Below, one piece after another: positions 14,500 to 25,000 of a stretch of 64,000 nucleotides of DNA. How positions within the stretch are numbered: the first letter of the stretch is position 1; each line of letters opens with the position of its first letter. Position numbers and translations under genes: made by a program. Origin of the DNA: a virus; IMG/VR virus record IMGVR_UViG_3300031857_000002, positions 1 to 64,000 of that record; one strand, given 5' to 3'. The notes beneath the pieces are model-generated. The model was not told where the DNA came from. It saw nothing but the letters and a program-made list of their open reading frames with translations, and ran no database searches.

Positions 14500-15873
14500 A
14501 TGCCACGCCTAAGCCTATACCGCCCCAATCGAACTCGCGACTACCAATTTTTGGATCGTACCATCCGAGAAATGTACACTGTCGGAGGGGTAGATATCTA
14601 TGTTCACAAATACATGGGACCAGAAACAGGTGGCGAGGATTCAGCATTTTCAGGCAATGCCGATGCTACACAGCCCATTTACGACGAGCTAAGTCCGCTA
14701 AACATTCAAGACTTGCTGTTGCTGGAGAACCGTGACAGAATTTACGACCAGGACATCTATGTCATGCGCGGTGTTTACAATGCTCAAGACGTGGATTTTG
14801 ACTTGAGCCAGTTTGGCTTGTTTTTGAACAACGATACGCTGTTCATCACGTTTCACTACAACAACATGATTGACGTTTTTCAACGCAAACTCATGGTAGG
14901 TGATGTGTTGGAACTGCCCAACTTAAAAGACTACTATCCCTTGAACTCAAACATTCCTGAGGCACTGCCCAAATACTATGTGATTCAGGATGCTGCCTTT
15001 GCCTCAGAAGGTTTTAGCCAAACTTGGTTGCCACACTTGTGGCGTGTGAAAGCCACACCGTTGACCAATGCTCAAGAATACAAAGATATTCTTAAAAAGC
15101 CCATGGTCAAATCTACCATCTGGGACAATGACAACTTCTATCCTGCTGGCGACATTGTGAACCAAGGTGATGTGTATTATCAAGCTAGAGTAAATGTTCC
15201 TGCAGGCACAGACATAACCAACACCACTTATTGGCGGGTGTACACTCCAGGCACAGAGAGCGAGTTAATGAGTACTCGTACCAAAGATCAACAGATCAAC
15301 GATGCTATTCTTACGCAAGCTGATGTGGAAGTTCCCAAGTCTGGATATGATGCAACCAAGATGTACGTGGTGCCAACTACACTAGATGGCCAACCTGCTA
15401 ATCCTGTGGGCTTGACCACAGACGGTGCCACAACTGTAGACGGCACCGAAGGCGGTATGAACCTAACTCCAGATAGCGATGGCTATACAGTGGGCTATTT
15501 GACCGGAGATGGTATTCCACCTAATGGATTCCCAACTTCGGCTGGTGTTGCGTTCCCGGACAATCCATCAGTGGGCGACTATGCACTGCGTTTGGATTAT
15601 TTCCCTAATCGCTTGTTCCGGTATTCCGGCACACGTTGGACACGCATTGAAGATAATGTTCGTACTGATCTCAACAATGGCAGCAACAACAATACTTTAC
15701 GCTCAGGCTTTGTGAACAATACATACACAGTGAAAACAACAGACATGGGTAATATTCCAAGTCGTCAGAGCTTGAGTGAAATTCTCAAGCCCAGAGCAGA
15801 CAATGGTGATGACAACGGCAACAAGCCGCCAAATCCATTCCCAGACACCAGACCTGGACAAAGATCGAGTTAA
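14500..15873 (+). CDS. Neck/tail structural protein (gp14-like) with carbohydrate-binding-like insert
   Basis: A 457-residue protein from the ATG at 14500; the frame is open for 43 codons upstream, but the late box and the conserved-looking MPRLSLYRP start favour this site. The N-terminal ~190 residues (REMYTVGGVDIYVHKYMGP, MIDVFQRKLMVGDVLELP, KYYVIQDAAF) resemble T4-type gp14 neck proteins in layout. WDNDNFYPAGDIVNQGDVYYQA near 205-225 and TYWRV match the short aromatic module of carbohydrate-binding families 5/12. The C-terminus is Asn/Gly/Pro-rich. The gene starts the plus-strand gp14/gp15/Nudix group. The gp14 assignment is tentative. Confidence 0.55.
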   Translation: MPRLSLYRPNRTRDYQFLDRTIREMYTVGGVDIYVHKYMGPETGGEDSAFSGNADATQPIYDELSPLNIQDLLLLENRDRIYDQDIYVMRGVYNAQDVDFDLSQFGLFLNNDTLFITFHYNNMIDVFQRKLMVGDVLELPNLKDYYPLNSNIPEALPKYYVIQDAAFASEGFSQTWLPHLWRVKATPLTNAQEYKDILKKPMVKSTIWDNDNFYPAGDIVNQGDVYYQARVNVPAGTDITNTTYWRVYTPGTESELMSTRTKDQQINDAILTQADVEVPKSGYDATKMYVVPTTLDGQPANPVGLTTDGATTVDGTEGGMNLTPDSDGYTVGYLTGDGIPPNGFPTSAGVAFPDNPSVGDYALRLDYFPNRLFRYSGTRWTRIEDNVRTDLNNGSNNNTLRSGFVNNTYTVKTTDMGNIPSRQSLSEILKPRADNGDDNGNKPPNPFPDTRPGQRSS

Positions 15874-15876
15874 ACA

Positions 15877-17274
15877 ATGCAACAATTTTTTTACGACGAA
15901 CAAATACGTCGCTTTCTATTACAGTTTACCAGGATATTTTCTGGCTTCCAAGTTGAGTACGGACGTCAAGAAAACTCTGATGCGGCTGCATTGCTGAGAG
16001 TCCCTGTGCGCTATGGTGATGCCAGTCGTAATGCACAAACAATCATACAAGAAAACTCAGCAAACTTTTTGCCTGCTACACCCATGATGACCTTTTATAT
16101 TTCTGGCCTGGATTACGATCGTCCCAGAATGCAAGAGCCGTATCATGTGAGCAAACGCACTATTCGTCAACGCACATACGACCCAGACACAGAAACTTAT
16201 GAAACCACACAGGGCAATGCATTCACTGTTGAACGCTTAATGCCTGTACCTTACAAGTTGACCATTACTCTGGACATTTGGACCTCAAACACCAATCAAA
16301 AGTTTCAGATCCTGGAGCAGATTCTCACACTGTTTAATCCTGCACTAGAAGTACAAAGCACAGACAACTTCTTGGATTGGACATCACTCAGTGTGGTTGA
16401 GCTTGAATCCACGCAATGGACCAGTCGTACTATACCTATCAGCACAGAAAATCCCATTGACATTTGCACGTTGAGATTTAACTTGCCTATCTGGATCAGC
16501 TCACCTGCCAAGGTCAAGAAACTGGGCATTATTGAGCGTGTGATTGCCAGCATGTACGATGCCCAAGGCGACTTTGTGGATGCTATTATCAACAATGACT
16601 TGTTGTTGGGCACAAGACAAAAAATCACACCATACAATTATGCTGTGGTTGTGATTGGCAATCAAATTCAGTGTTTACAACAACAATTGATAGTGCAAGA
16701 GCCCACCAACGACGAACTGGCTGCTACCACTGTTGTGAGCGACAGTACGCTGTTGTGGCCAGCTGTGATTGGCATGTATGGTGTTTTGCGTCCAGGCATT
16801 AGTCAAATTAGGTTGGATCAAGATGATGGTAGCCAGGTGATTGGTACCATTGCGGTAAACCCCAATGATGAAAGATTCTTGATATTCAACATTGACGCCG
16901 ACACTGCACCTCAGAATAGTTTGCCAGCTATCAACGCAGTGATAAATCCATTAGCAAGTGGCCCTGGTCAAGGACTGCCGGCCGCAGCCGCAGGACAACG
17001 ATATTTGTTGACCGAAGCTACTGGCGCTGAAGACAACTCAGCGCCTGCCACAGCCTGGGTTGGTGCCAGTGGAAGACCACTAGTGGCCAGCGCAAACGAC
17101 ATCATTCAATATGATGGTGCAAGATGGGACGTGGCGTTTATTGCTGACACCCAAACTGAAATACAGTTTGTTACAAATTTAACAACTTCAATACAATACA
17201 AATGGACGGGCGCAGAATGGATAAAAAGCTATCAAGGAGTGTACCCCGGAGGGGACTGGAGTCTGGTCCTGTAA
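15877..17274 (+). CDS. gp15: Tail completion/sheath terminator protein (gp15-like), extended
   Basis: A 465-residue protein. The first ~235 residues follow T4 gp15: MQQFFYDEQIRRFLLQFTRI at the start, VEYGRQE, RVPVRYGDASR, PMMTFYISGLDYDRPRMQEP, MPVPYKLTITLDIWTSN and FQILEQILTLFNPALEVQ. In T4, gp15 caps the tail tube and sheath and joins tail to head. T4 gp15 is about 270 residues; here a further ~230 (about 236-465) form a Thr/Ala/Asn-rich region with beta-domain motifs (TATAWVGASGRPLVASANDI, IQYDGARWDVAF), probably exposed. The start is 3 nt after the previous stop, so it is coupled to the gp14-like gene. Confidence 0.8.
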   Translation: MQQFFYDEQIRRFLLQFTRIFSGFQVEYGRQENSDAAALLRVPVRYGDASRNAQTIIQENSANFLPATPMMTFYISGLDYDRPRMQEPYHVSKRTIRQRTYDPDTETYETTQGNAFTVERLMPVPYKLTITLDIWTSNTNQKFQILEQILTLFNPALEVQSTDNFLDWTSLSVVELESTQWTSRTIPISTENPIDICTLRFNLPIWISSPAKVKKLGIIERVIASMYDAQGDFVDAIINNDLLLGTRQKITPYNYAVVVIGNQIQCLQQQLIVQEPTNDELAATTVVSDSTLLWPAVIGMYGVLRPGISQIRLDQDDGSQVIGTIAVNPNDERFLIFNIDADTAPQNSLPAINAVINPLASGPGQGLPAAAAGQRYLLTEATGAEDNSAPATAWVGASGRPLVASANDIIQYDGARWDVAFIADTQTEIQFVTNLTTSIQYKWTGAEWIKSYQGVYPGGDWSLVL

Positions 17275-17690
17275 ATGCCGTAGGTGTTTGGTTTCGTAGC
17301 AATCAAACTGCTAGATATTTGTACTTACTACGTAACGATTCCAAACATCCCGGTGCCTGGGGTTTACCAGGCGGCAAAGTAGAATCTGGCGAAACCTTGC
17401 TGGGTGGCATGGAACGAGAATGTATTGAAGAGCTTGGCAGTTTTCCCACATACCAAAAACTAATTCCCATAGAAAAATTCACATCAGCAGATGGCGACTT
17501 TGTGTATCACACGTTTGTTTGTGTTGTGGAGTCAGAGTTTGTGCCTGTGCTAAATGACGAACACCTGGGCTATGCCTGGATAGATTCGGGCACATGGCCA
17601 AGACCCATGCACCCTGGCTTGTGGTCAACTGTGAATATGGAAGCTGTACAAGACAAGATCCTGCGTGTGGAGCAGGACCTTGCTCGTTGA
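17217..17690 (+). CDS. Nudix hydrolase
   Basis: About 157 residues. A complete Nudix box spans roughly residues 53-75: GGKVESGETLLGGME then RECIEELG, matching Gx5Ex7REUxEExGU with Cys in place of the usual hydrophobic residue. Nudix enzymes hydrolyse nucleoside diphosphate-linked compounds such as oxidised dNTPs, ADP-ribose or capped RNA; the substrate cannot be read here. The start is uncertain: ATGs at 17202 and 17217 both lie inside the end of gp15, and the second is chosen for the G-rich stretch before it. The gene ends 2 nt from the convergent structural gene. Confidence 0.85.
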   Translation: MDKKLSRSVPRRGLESGPVNAVGVWFRSNQTARYLYLLRNDSKHPGAWGLPGGKVESGETLLGGMERECIEELGSFPTYQKLIPIEKFTSADGDFVYHTFVCVVESEFVPVLNDEHLGYAWIDSGTWPRPMHPGLWSTVNMEAVQDKILRVEQDLAR

Positions 17691-17692
17691 TG

Positions 17693-20600
17693 TTAGGCCT
17701 GTGATTCCTGGAACTGCAACTGCACCTCGCCCACTGGGCTTGACTGTGTTGTCAACGCAGTGACCTGAATAGCCAGCAACTCTGGACCATCTGGATACAC
17801 GCCTGTTCCTGGCACAGCACTGGTACCAATCTGTTTGACTGAACTCAAGTCCAACACACCAGCATTGGTTGTGGAGATTGGAATGGCAAACAAGCGTTCT
17901 CCGCCCACAATCTCAGTTGTAATCGCAGCAATAGTCAAGGCCAAATCGTTCCCTGGAGTTGATCCGCCTATAACATTACCCAGAACTTTCACTGTGTCTC
18001 CCACAGCATATCCAGTACCTGCATTCTGAATTGTGATCTGTGTAGTTGAGTTGGTGTATACGGTACCTGTTGGAGTCAACTGCACAGTGACGTTGGCGTT
18101 GGCTCCTGAACTTACCACGTTGGTCAGGCTCAATCCTGCAAAGGTTCTAATGGCAGTGCCTGAGAATGTGGCCTTGGTTCCTGACTTGGCGAAACCACCT
18201 GTGGATCCAAACAGTGATGATGTCACACCGCCTGTGGTCTCACCGTTGTAACGTGGAGAAGTGGAGAACTGTGAGAAGCTAGGCTGGAACCCACCACCGG
18301 TGTTGTTGAGTCCTGAGAAGGTTGTGTTAGTAGCGTCAATGTTTGACGGATTCAAGATACCTTCAACCAAGTAACGTCCTGCGCTTACCTGCACAGTCAT
18401 GTTGGCCAAGGTCAACTGCGCACGATTGATCAGTTCACGTTCGCCTAGATTACCAATAATACCATTGCTGACTGACGGGCTCAATCGCATGACGAACACA
18501 GTTTGTTTGGCACCAATCACACCTGGCAAACCATAGTTGGTACGGTTGAATGTAAACTGATAACCTTCGTCGTTGTCAAACTGGCCGTCCATGATAACCG
18601 CTGAACCCCAGTGGTTGACCAGTGGAGTACATGTGTTGGATACCAGTATCACACCAGTGTTGTCTGAGTGAGCAGCGGCTGCGCTGGATGTAAAGCTACG
18701 GCTTGCGCCGTCAGTCCACTGTGTGAATGTAGCGGCACGTGTGACACCTGTTAGGGTGTTGCCTGCTTTGCCTGAATACTTGATCATTTCTGAATCAATC
18801 ATACAGAACACAGGGTATGTTACACTTGCGTTTGGATAGAATGTAGCATCACGCAACGGGATTGTTGTTTGAATGTCAGTAATAGCACCATCTAGGCTTG
18901 ATACTGGTGTTTCGTTAATGGCTTCGTAACGACCTGGCAAGTTACCTGAACGCATGTAGGCTTCGTTGTTCAAGTTATTGTTGGGTCTACGATGTGCCAT
19001 AATAAACGCACCATCTTGTCCACGAACCATCCACTGTACATAACCAGCACCGTACCATGAGTATTCAACTCCCAACATCTGCATCTTTGTTGGGTCAATT
19101 GTGTAACCAGATACGCCTGTGCCATCTAGTGGATCAATGTTGAAGTTGGGCTGTGTCACACGAATTTCGTTGCGCAGGGCCATCTTAACACGAGTCAAGT
19201 TTTCAACACCACGGAATGTTGGCACCACCGTCATACGGTTGTTGTCCAGCACAGATGTCACAGTGTGTGTCATACCTTGTATGACCACTGTGTCGCCGTT
19301 GTTGAGTTGATCTTGGAATCGGCAAGTTCCGTCACCTGTTACCAAGTTTGATCCTGTACCAACTGACACAAATCCAGCCAACTGCTGTGTGCTTGAACGT
19401 TGTACAACGTTTAGACTTTGGCCGCTGTCCTCCCAGAACAATCCGTTTTGATCGTCAAATATACCAGCACGAATACTAGCACCGTGCCATGCTGTTACGT
19501 TAACACGTGGTTGTTGTCCCAGTTCAGGATTCACAGAACCCAGAGTGTTTTGTGCTTCAACTACAAACGCTATATCGCTACCAATGCTGGTTACAGTGTA
19601 GTTAGTGTCGTCATATCCCGAGGTGGTTACACCGCTGATTTGAATCACTGCGCCGGCGTTCAGGCCGTGCTCAATATCTGTGGTTACTGTGATATTGCTA
19701 CCTGCCGCTGTGCCTGATGCTGCCAGGGCAACAATGTCAAATGTTGGTTGCAACATTGTACCTGATGTGAACAAGATACCTTTACCAGATTGATAACGGA
19801 AGTATTTCTTTGTTTGACGTACAGCACTTGCGCCACGTGTGGGAGTTCCTGGTCCAAGGATAACACCGCCGTCAAACGGTCTTGGCAAGAACACAGCATT
19901 ACTGCGCACGTTCACTGTGCCCGTAATTGATCCACTTACGGCTGCACCTGTTTTGGCCAAGTACGTGAATGTGGTTGTACTTGGAACTTCTGTAGCAAAG
20001 AAACTGCCTGTAGCATACGAAGCATTTGTGCCTGCTGATAGTGCAATAATCATTGGAGTACCAGGCACAAGACCGTGAGCATAACGTGTGGTCACTGTGA
20101 TTGTGCTTGGATTGCCGCCATCGCTGGTGATACTTAACACATCAAGGTCAGCACCTGTATATGGAAAGGCTTGACGCACAATTGAGTCAATTTGGTTGAG
20201 TGGATATCCCACTGCTGTGCCAGTAGTTCTTGGTGGGTAGTAGGCAAAATTGTTGTCGTTGGCGTAGTAAACATAACTCACACCTTCGGCATTGCTGTTG
20301 GCTTGATTTTGATTGCTCACATAATCTGTAGCAACAAGTCCATGATCATCAGCATTAACTGCAATCTGTGGAATATCAGCATTGCCAGTTGCGTTAAAAA
20401 TACCAGTCATACGTATCACAGGAGATCCTGCACCGGCGGCTGTGAGTGCTGTGGTACTAAATTGTCCACGAGCAATGGTCTGTGTGCCATTGACTGCGGT
20501 GTTGATTGAGCTCATGTTGACCAATTCAACGTTGCCACTGAGTTTCTGGAATACTGAGCCTGCTACAAATGCATTAGCAGGAGTAGTATTGTACCATCCA

Positions 20601-21658
20601 CGTGTTAATTGCAATGTGGTAGCATCAGTAACTTCATAAATTTGCGCAACTTCAAGACTGCTCACTGCAAAAACGCCATTGCCAATTGTGATATTGGCGC
20701 TGCCTGCATTTGTGTTGTTTACTTGACGAACAACTGTCAACGCATTTGTTGAAACGTTGGTAACTGCCATGACTTCATACACGTTGGCTGTGTTAGTTTG
20801 CACAATAATGTAACTACCATCACTAATACCAGCGGCAGCTACGTTGGCACAGTTAACTGTGGTTGTGCCTGTACTGGTAATGTTGGCCACAGCAAGTGTT
20901 GTACCGCCTGTGCCTGGATTACCAATAATAATAATATTGTCACCAGCACTAAAGTTTGTGGTGCTTGCCACAGTAAATGTACGTTCTGCAGAACTGTTGA
21001 TATTTGCTGTTAGATAGTTGCTGTAGAAAGGCGTTGTGTTACCTTGTGTTTGACTGATCATCAATGCAAAGTCGTTGGCTACCCATTGAGGCGAGCCTGG
21101 GTTTTGCAATCTAACTGACGTGTCTGAATTGCTGGTGATTGGATCATCGCCTGCAATCAAACTAACATAGCCGTTGGTGTTGATTGTGATGTCTGCGCCA
21201 ATATCCTCATAAAACGCAGGAATATTTTGAATAGTACTTACGTTCTGCCACTTGGTGTTTTGCAAGCCGTATTCAAAGTCAGCGTCAATTAGCGACTGTG
21301 GATTTGATACTCGAGCGCGACCAATGGCGTCTGTGCCAAAAGCCCAAGGTATTGTTTCTAAACTAGAGTACTCAACGTAAATGGCCAACAAGTCATTGGC
21401 ATTCATCAAACTGGTGTCCCAGTCTAGGCTCAGTGTGGTCACGCCAGCATAGGCTGTGGGAAAATCCACAGTGGGTGTGGCAGTAAATGCCACTGTTCCA
21501 CCTTGTGCGGTGTCACCAAAGTTGTAGATCGATATCTGATCTGTGGTGTTATAAATGGCCAAAAAGTCCTCTAGGTTGATACGTCCAGGAACCTTGATTG
21601 TGCCAGCACCGCTAACTCCCGGTGTGAACACATAATTATTTAATCTTTGTCTTGCCAT
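17693..21658 (-). CDS. Large virion structural protein (tail/baseplate-fibre type)
   Basis: A 1321-residue protein starting MARQRLNNYVFTPGVSGAGT. It is rich in Thr, Ser, Asn, Gly and Val, with repeated beta modules: ITVTTRYAHGLVPGTP and ITVTTDIEHGLNAGAV are two copies of one module (about 525 and 655), and VTSIGSDIAFVVEAQ follows the second. A denser central part (about 840-1100: VEYSWYGAGYVQWMVRGQDG, MIDSEMIKYSG, YQFTFNRTNYGLPG) looks like a globular structural core. No catalytic motif is seen. It lies upstream of nothing else on this strand before the convergent Nudix gene, and directly downstream of fibre genes. A baseplate- or fibre-linked role is inferred. Confidence 0.7.
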   Translation of the reverse strand: MARQRLNNYVFTPGVSGAGTIKVPGRINLEDFLAIYNTTDQISIYNFGDTAQGGTVAFTATPTVDFPTAYAGVTTLSLDWDTSLMNANDLLAIYVEYSSLETIPWAFGTDAIGRARVSNPQSLIDADFEYGLQNTKWQNVSTIQNIPAFYEDIGADITINTNGYVSLIAGDDPITSNSDTSVRLQNPGSPQWVANDFALMISQTQGNTTPFYSNYLTANINSSAERTFTVASTTNFSAGDNIIIIGNPGTGGTTLAVANITSTGTTTVNCANVAAAGISDGSYIIVQTNTANVYEVMAVTNVSTNALTVVRQVNNTNAGSANITIGNGVFAVSSLEVAQIYEVTDATTLQLTRGWYNTTPANAFVAGSVFQKLSGNVELVNMSSINTAVNGTQTIARGQFSTTALTAAGAGSPVIRMTGIFNATGNADIPQIAVNADDHGLVATDYVSNQNQANSNAEGVSYVYYANDNNFAYYPPRTTGTAVGYPLNQIDSIVRQAFPYTGADLDVLSITSDGGNPSTITVTTRYAHGLVPGTPMIIALSAGTNASYATGSFFATEVPSTTTFTYLAKTGAAVSGSITGTVNVRSNAVFLPRPFDGGVILGPGTPTRGASAVRQTKKYFRYQSGKGILFTSGTMLQPTFDIVALAASGTAAGSNITVTTDIEHGLNAGAVIQISGVTTSGYDDTNYTVTSIGSDIAFVVEAQNTLGSVNPELGQQPRVNVTAWHGASIRAGIFDDQNGLFWEDSGQSLNVVQRSSTQQLAGFVSVGTGSNLVTGDGTCRFQDQLNNGDTVVIQGMTHTVTSVLDNNRMTVVPTFRGVENLTRVKMALRNEIRVTQPNFNIDPLDGTGVSGYTIDPTKMQMLGVEYSWYGAGYVQWMVRGQDGAFIMAHRRPNNNLNNEAYMRSGNLPGRYEAINETPVSSLDGAITDIQTTIPLRDATFYPNASVTYPVFCMIDSEMIKYSGKAGNTLTGVTRAATFTQWTDGASRSFTSSAAAAHSDNTGVILVSNTCTPLVNHWGSAVIMDGQFDNDEGYQFTFNRTNYGLPGVIGAKQTVFVMRLSPSVSNGIIGNLGERELINRAQLTLANMTVQVSAGRYLVEGILNPSNIDATNTTFSGLNNTGGGFQPSFSQFSTSPRYNGETTGGVTSSLFGSTGGFAKSGTKATFSGTAIRTFAGLSLTNVVSSGANANVTVQLTPTGTVYTNSTTQITIQNAGTGYAVGDTVKVLGNVIGGSTPGNDLALTIAAITTEIVGGERLFAIPISTTNAGVLDLSSVKQIGTSAVPGTGVYPDGPELLAIQVTALTTQSSPVGEVQLQFQESQA

Positions 21659-21661
21659 TTC

Positions 21662-22054
21662 TTAAACTCCAAATATGATTTGATTAGCTGTCAACGTTGC
21701 TCGAGTGTTCGTTGAAAACTTGCTGTAACTGATTGTACCATTTACAATCTTGCTGTCGGATACGGTATTATCGCTAGGTGTGCCAGTATATAGTGTGTCG
21801 CCCATGAGTATGCCAAAGAACGGTGTCAACGCAGCCGGGGCTGTTACAAAACTTATTGTTGATCCAGAGATACTGTAATCAACTCCGGGATTTTTGACCA
21901 CATTATTTAGACTCACCATCATGGTATAAACAGTAGGAGGCGCAAAACCTACTCCTGCAACAGTGATTGGAAATGTAGTTTGGGTGCCGTCAAACGCCGG
22001 CGTGTCCATGTATCTATATTGTCCAATCTGCGGTGTATTACCCAAATAAGCCAT
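21662..22054 (-). CDS. Short fibre-related structural protein
   Basis: A 130-residue protein starting MAYLGNTPQIGQYRYMD. The body has FDGTQTTFPITVAGVGFAPP, VYTMMVSLNNVVKNPGVDYS and ISFVTAPA, the classic beta module found at the N-termini of aquatic T4-like fibre proteins; a similar module starts the 1206-residue gene upstream (QFALGRNVASASDLDVMIGN...PNTDYEAEG). It is probably an attachment or adaptor protein of the fibre. It is spaced 3-10 nt from both neighbours in a continuous late unit. Confidence 0.7.
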   Translation of the reverse strand: MAYLGNTPQIGQYRYMDTPAFDGTQTTFPITVAGVGFAPPTVYTMMVSLNNVVKNPGVDYSISGSTISFVTAPAALTPFFGILMGDTLYTGTPSDNTVSDSKIVNGTISYSKFSTNTRATLTANQIIFGV

Positions 22055-22063
22055 TTGTTTTCC

Positions 22064-25000
22064 TTATAGTCTGCCAACCACAACTTCAATTGTGCCTGAC
22101 TCTCCGTTGAAATCTTCCAACGCTTTTCCAATTACACTGCCAAGTGTGGGTGTTGTGCAGGCCATGGCATGACCGTTGCCTGCTGACACCATCATTTGTC
22201 CTTTGCGTACTGCGCCAATGACCTTGACTGGCACACGGCCCATCAAAGCAATGCCAGCCACGTGGTCTGCTTGCAAATGACTGTTCATCAAGTAAGCAGG
22301 ATTTGTTGTCACAACACCTGCAACAGTAGAACTGGCTGCTGTGTTGCTCACAGTAACTTCGTGACTGCCACCAAACTCCAATACAGTACCTGGTTCGTAT
22401 TCAGCATCAGCGGCGTAGTTTTCTGCCAAGTCAGCGTATTGTGCTGTGGTTGCTTTGGCGAACACAGTGTTGAATGTGGTAGTTGTGCTACCAATGTTGC
22501 CAACACCTGTTGACGCACCATTCACAATGGCTGTAGCGGCTGCGCCAGAGTTAACTGTGATTGCGCCACTCACTGTGAGTGCTGTGAGTGTGCCAACACT
22601 GGTGATGTTGCCTTGTGCGGCACCACTTACTGTTGCGGCATAACCTGTGGTATTAACGCTCAATGTGCCAGTTACGTTGGCAGCAGGAATCGATGTTAAT
22701 CCAGCGCCCGAACCGTTAAACTGTGATCCAGTTACTCCGCCGGTTGCTGATATCAATCCGCCAGTACGCAAGTTGCCGCCGTCAATATTACCAGTAACAT
22801 TAACTGTAGTACCAGTATGTGTTGTGGCATTGACATTGGCACCACCTAGTACGTTGCCGCCGGTGATGTTACCAGTTGCACTTACTTGACCTGCTGTGGT
22901 GATGTTACCGCCAGCCACGTTACCTGTTACGGCTAAACTTGTCAATGTACCCACTGATGTAATATTAGTTTGTGCGGCTGTGGTCAGTGTACCAACAATG
23001 CTTGTGCCTTGCAAGTTACCTGAAGTAATATTACCTGTTACTGCCAAACTTGTGAGTGTACCAACACTTGTGATGTTGCCTTGTGCGGCTGTGGTCACTG
23101 TGCCTGCTGTTGTGGCTGCGCCACTCAGTGTAGCTGTGATTGTATTGGCAGCAAAGTTACCTGACGCATCACGAGCAACAATTGCATCGGCTGTGTTGGC
23201 ATTGGTAGCATTTGATGTAATAGTCAAAGCACCTGTACTGGCATTGATACTAATACCTGTTCCAGATACTGCCAGTGTGCCTACACCAGTATGAGTGTGA
23301 TCTGCTCTTGCCCAGCGAGTGCTTGTGCCTATTGCACCTGTGCCGATTGCTGTTGGTGTTGTTGAACTTGCTTGGCCAATAACATAAGCTGTGGTAGCAA
23401 CTTGTGTGGTATTTGTGTCTGCGGCTGCATTGGCTGCTGTCACAATGTTGGTAAATGCCGCATTGTTAGCAGTTACATTTCCTGACACACTGACACTTGC
23501 ACCCAACAAGGCTGCGGTAGCAATGATGTTGCCGCCTGCAACATTACCAGCTGAAGTGACGTTGCCTGTGGCAGTTACCAACCCACCTGTGTTGATGTTG
23601 CCACCTGTTACGTTAGCTGTTGCGCTGATTGCACCAACTGCGCTGATTGCACCACCAGTAATTACGTTACCACCTGTGATGTTACCAGTCACACTTACTA
23701 CAGTACCTGTGTGGTTAGTGGCAGCAATGTTGCCCCCGGTGATGTTACCAGTTGCAGTGATTAGCCCGCCTGTGTTGATGTTACCACCTACAACATTACC
23801 TACTGCTGTGAACAATCCACCTGTGATAATATTACCACCAGTAATATTACCTGTAGCTACTGTTGCACCAGTTGAACTGAGTGTGGTAGCAGTAATAACG
23901 TTGGCGCCGGTGATGTTGCCGCCTGATCCGCTGGTAACTATGTTGCCACCAGTTACGTTGCCTGAAGCACTTACTACTCCTGTAACTGCTAGACCTGTAC
24001 TAGACACTACTATCACGTTGTCTGTGCCTGCACTTTGAATAGTGATATCACCGTTGGCAATAACACGCACATTTGATGTGCCGTTTGTTAAACTGCTGGT
24101 GCTCAATCCTGTTAGCAAACTACCATTACCAAAAATGTAGTTTCCAGTGATGTTGCCGGCAGCACTGATGTTGCCTGCACTGGTCAAGTTGCCGCCAGTT
24201 ACGTTGGCAGTTACTGAAACTGTTGTACCTGTATGAGTTGTGGCATTGACATTGGCTCCGCCAAGTATGTTGCCGCCTGTGATGTTACCAGTTGCTGAAA
24301 TTAATCCGCCAGTGTTAATATTACCACCAGTGATGTTGCCAGTTGCTGTGATCAATCCACCAGTGATAACATTGGCGCCTGTTACATTGCCTGAACCACT
24401 GATAGCAGTACCAGAAATAGTTGTACCTGTGATTGCACCAGCTGCGCTGATAGCGGCACCAGATGAAATATTGCCACCTGAAATATTGGCTGCACTTGTG
24501 ATGTTACCTGTTGCAGTGATCAATCCGCCAGTTTGTACATTGGCACCAATTACGTTGCCTGCGGCACTGACGTTTGATGTTGCTGTTACTAATCCTGTAA
24601 CTGCTACACCAGTTGAACTTACTGTAGCAATTGTGATAGCATTAACGTTGGCAACAATGTTACCGTTAGGGCTGGCAATGATAACTTTAGAATTGGCATT
24701 GAGAATCTGTGTAGTATCTGTAGAAATACCTGTTAGTGCGCTACCGTCACCAACAAAGTAAGAAGCAACAACGTTGCCTGAAGCACTCAAGTTGGCCAAG
24801 ATAACATTGGCATAGCTAAAACTTGGATCGCTGGTGGCTACAGTGGTTGTTGGTTGTGTCAACAGGTTACCAAAGAATTTGTATTGGCCACTGTCACTTA
24901 CATCGCGAAAGTAACCGCTGTAGCGTGTGTTAGCGCCATCATAGTATTGTGTGACCACACCAGAGTCGTATGTGTCGCCTGGATTGTTGTTGGCCAAAAA

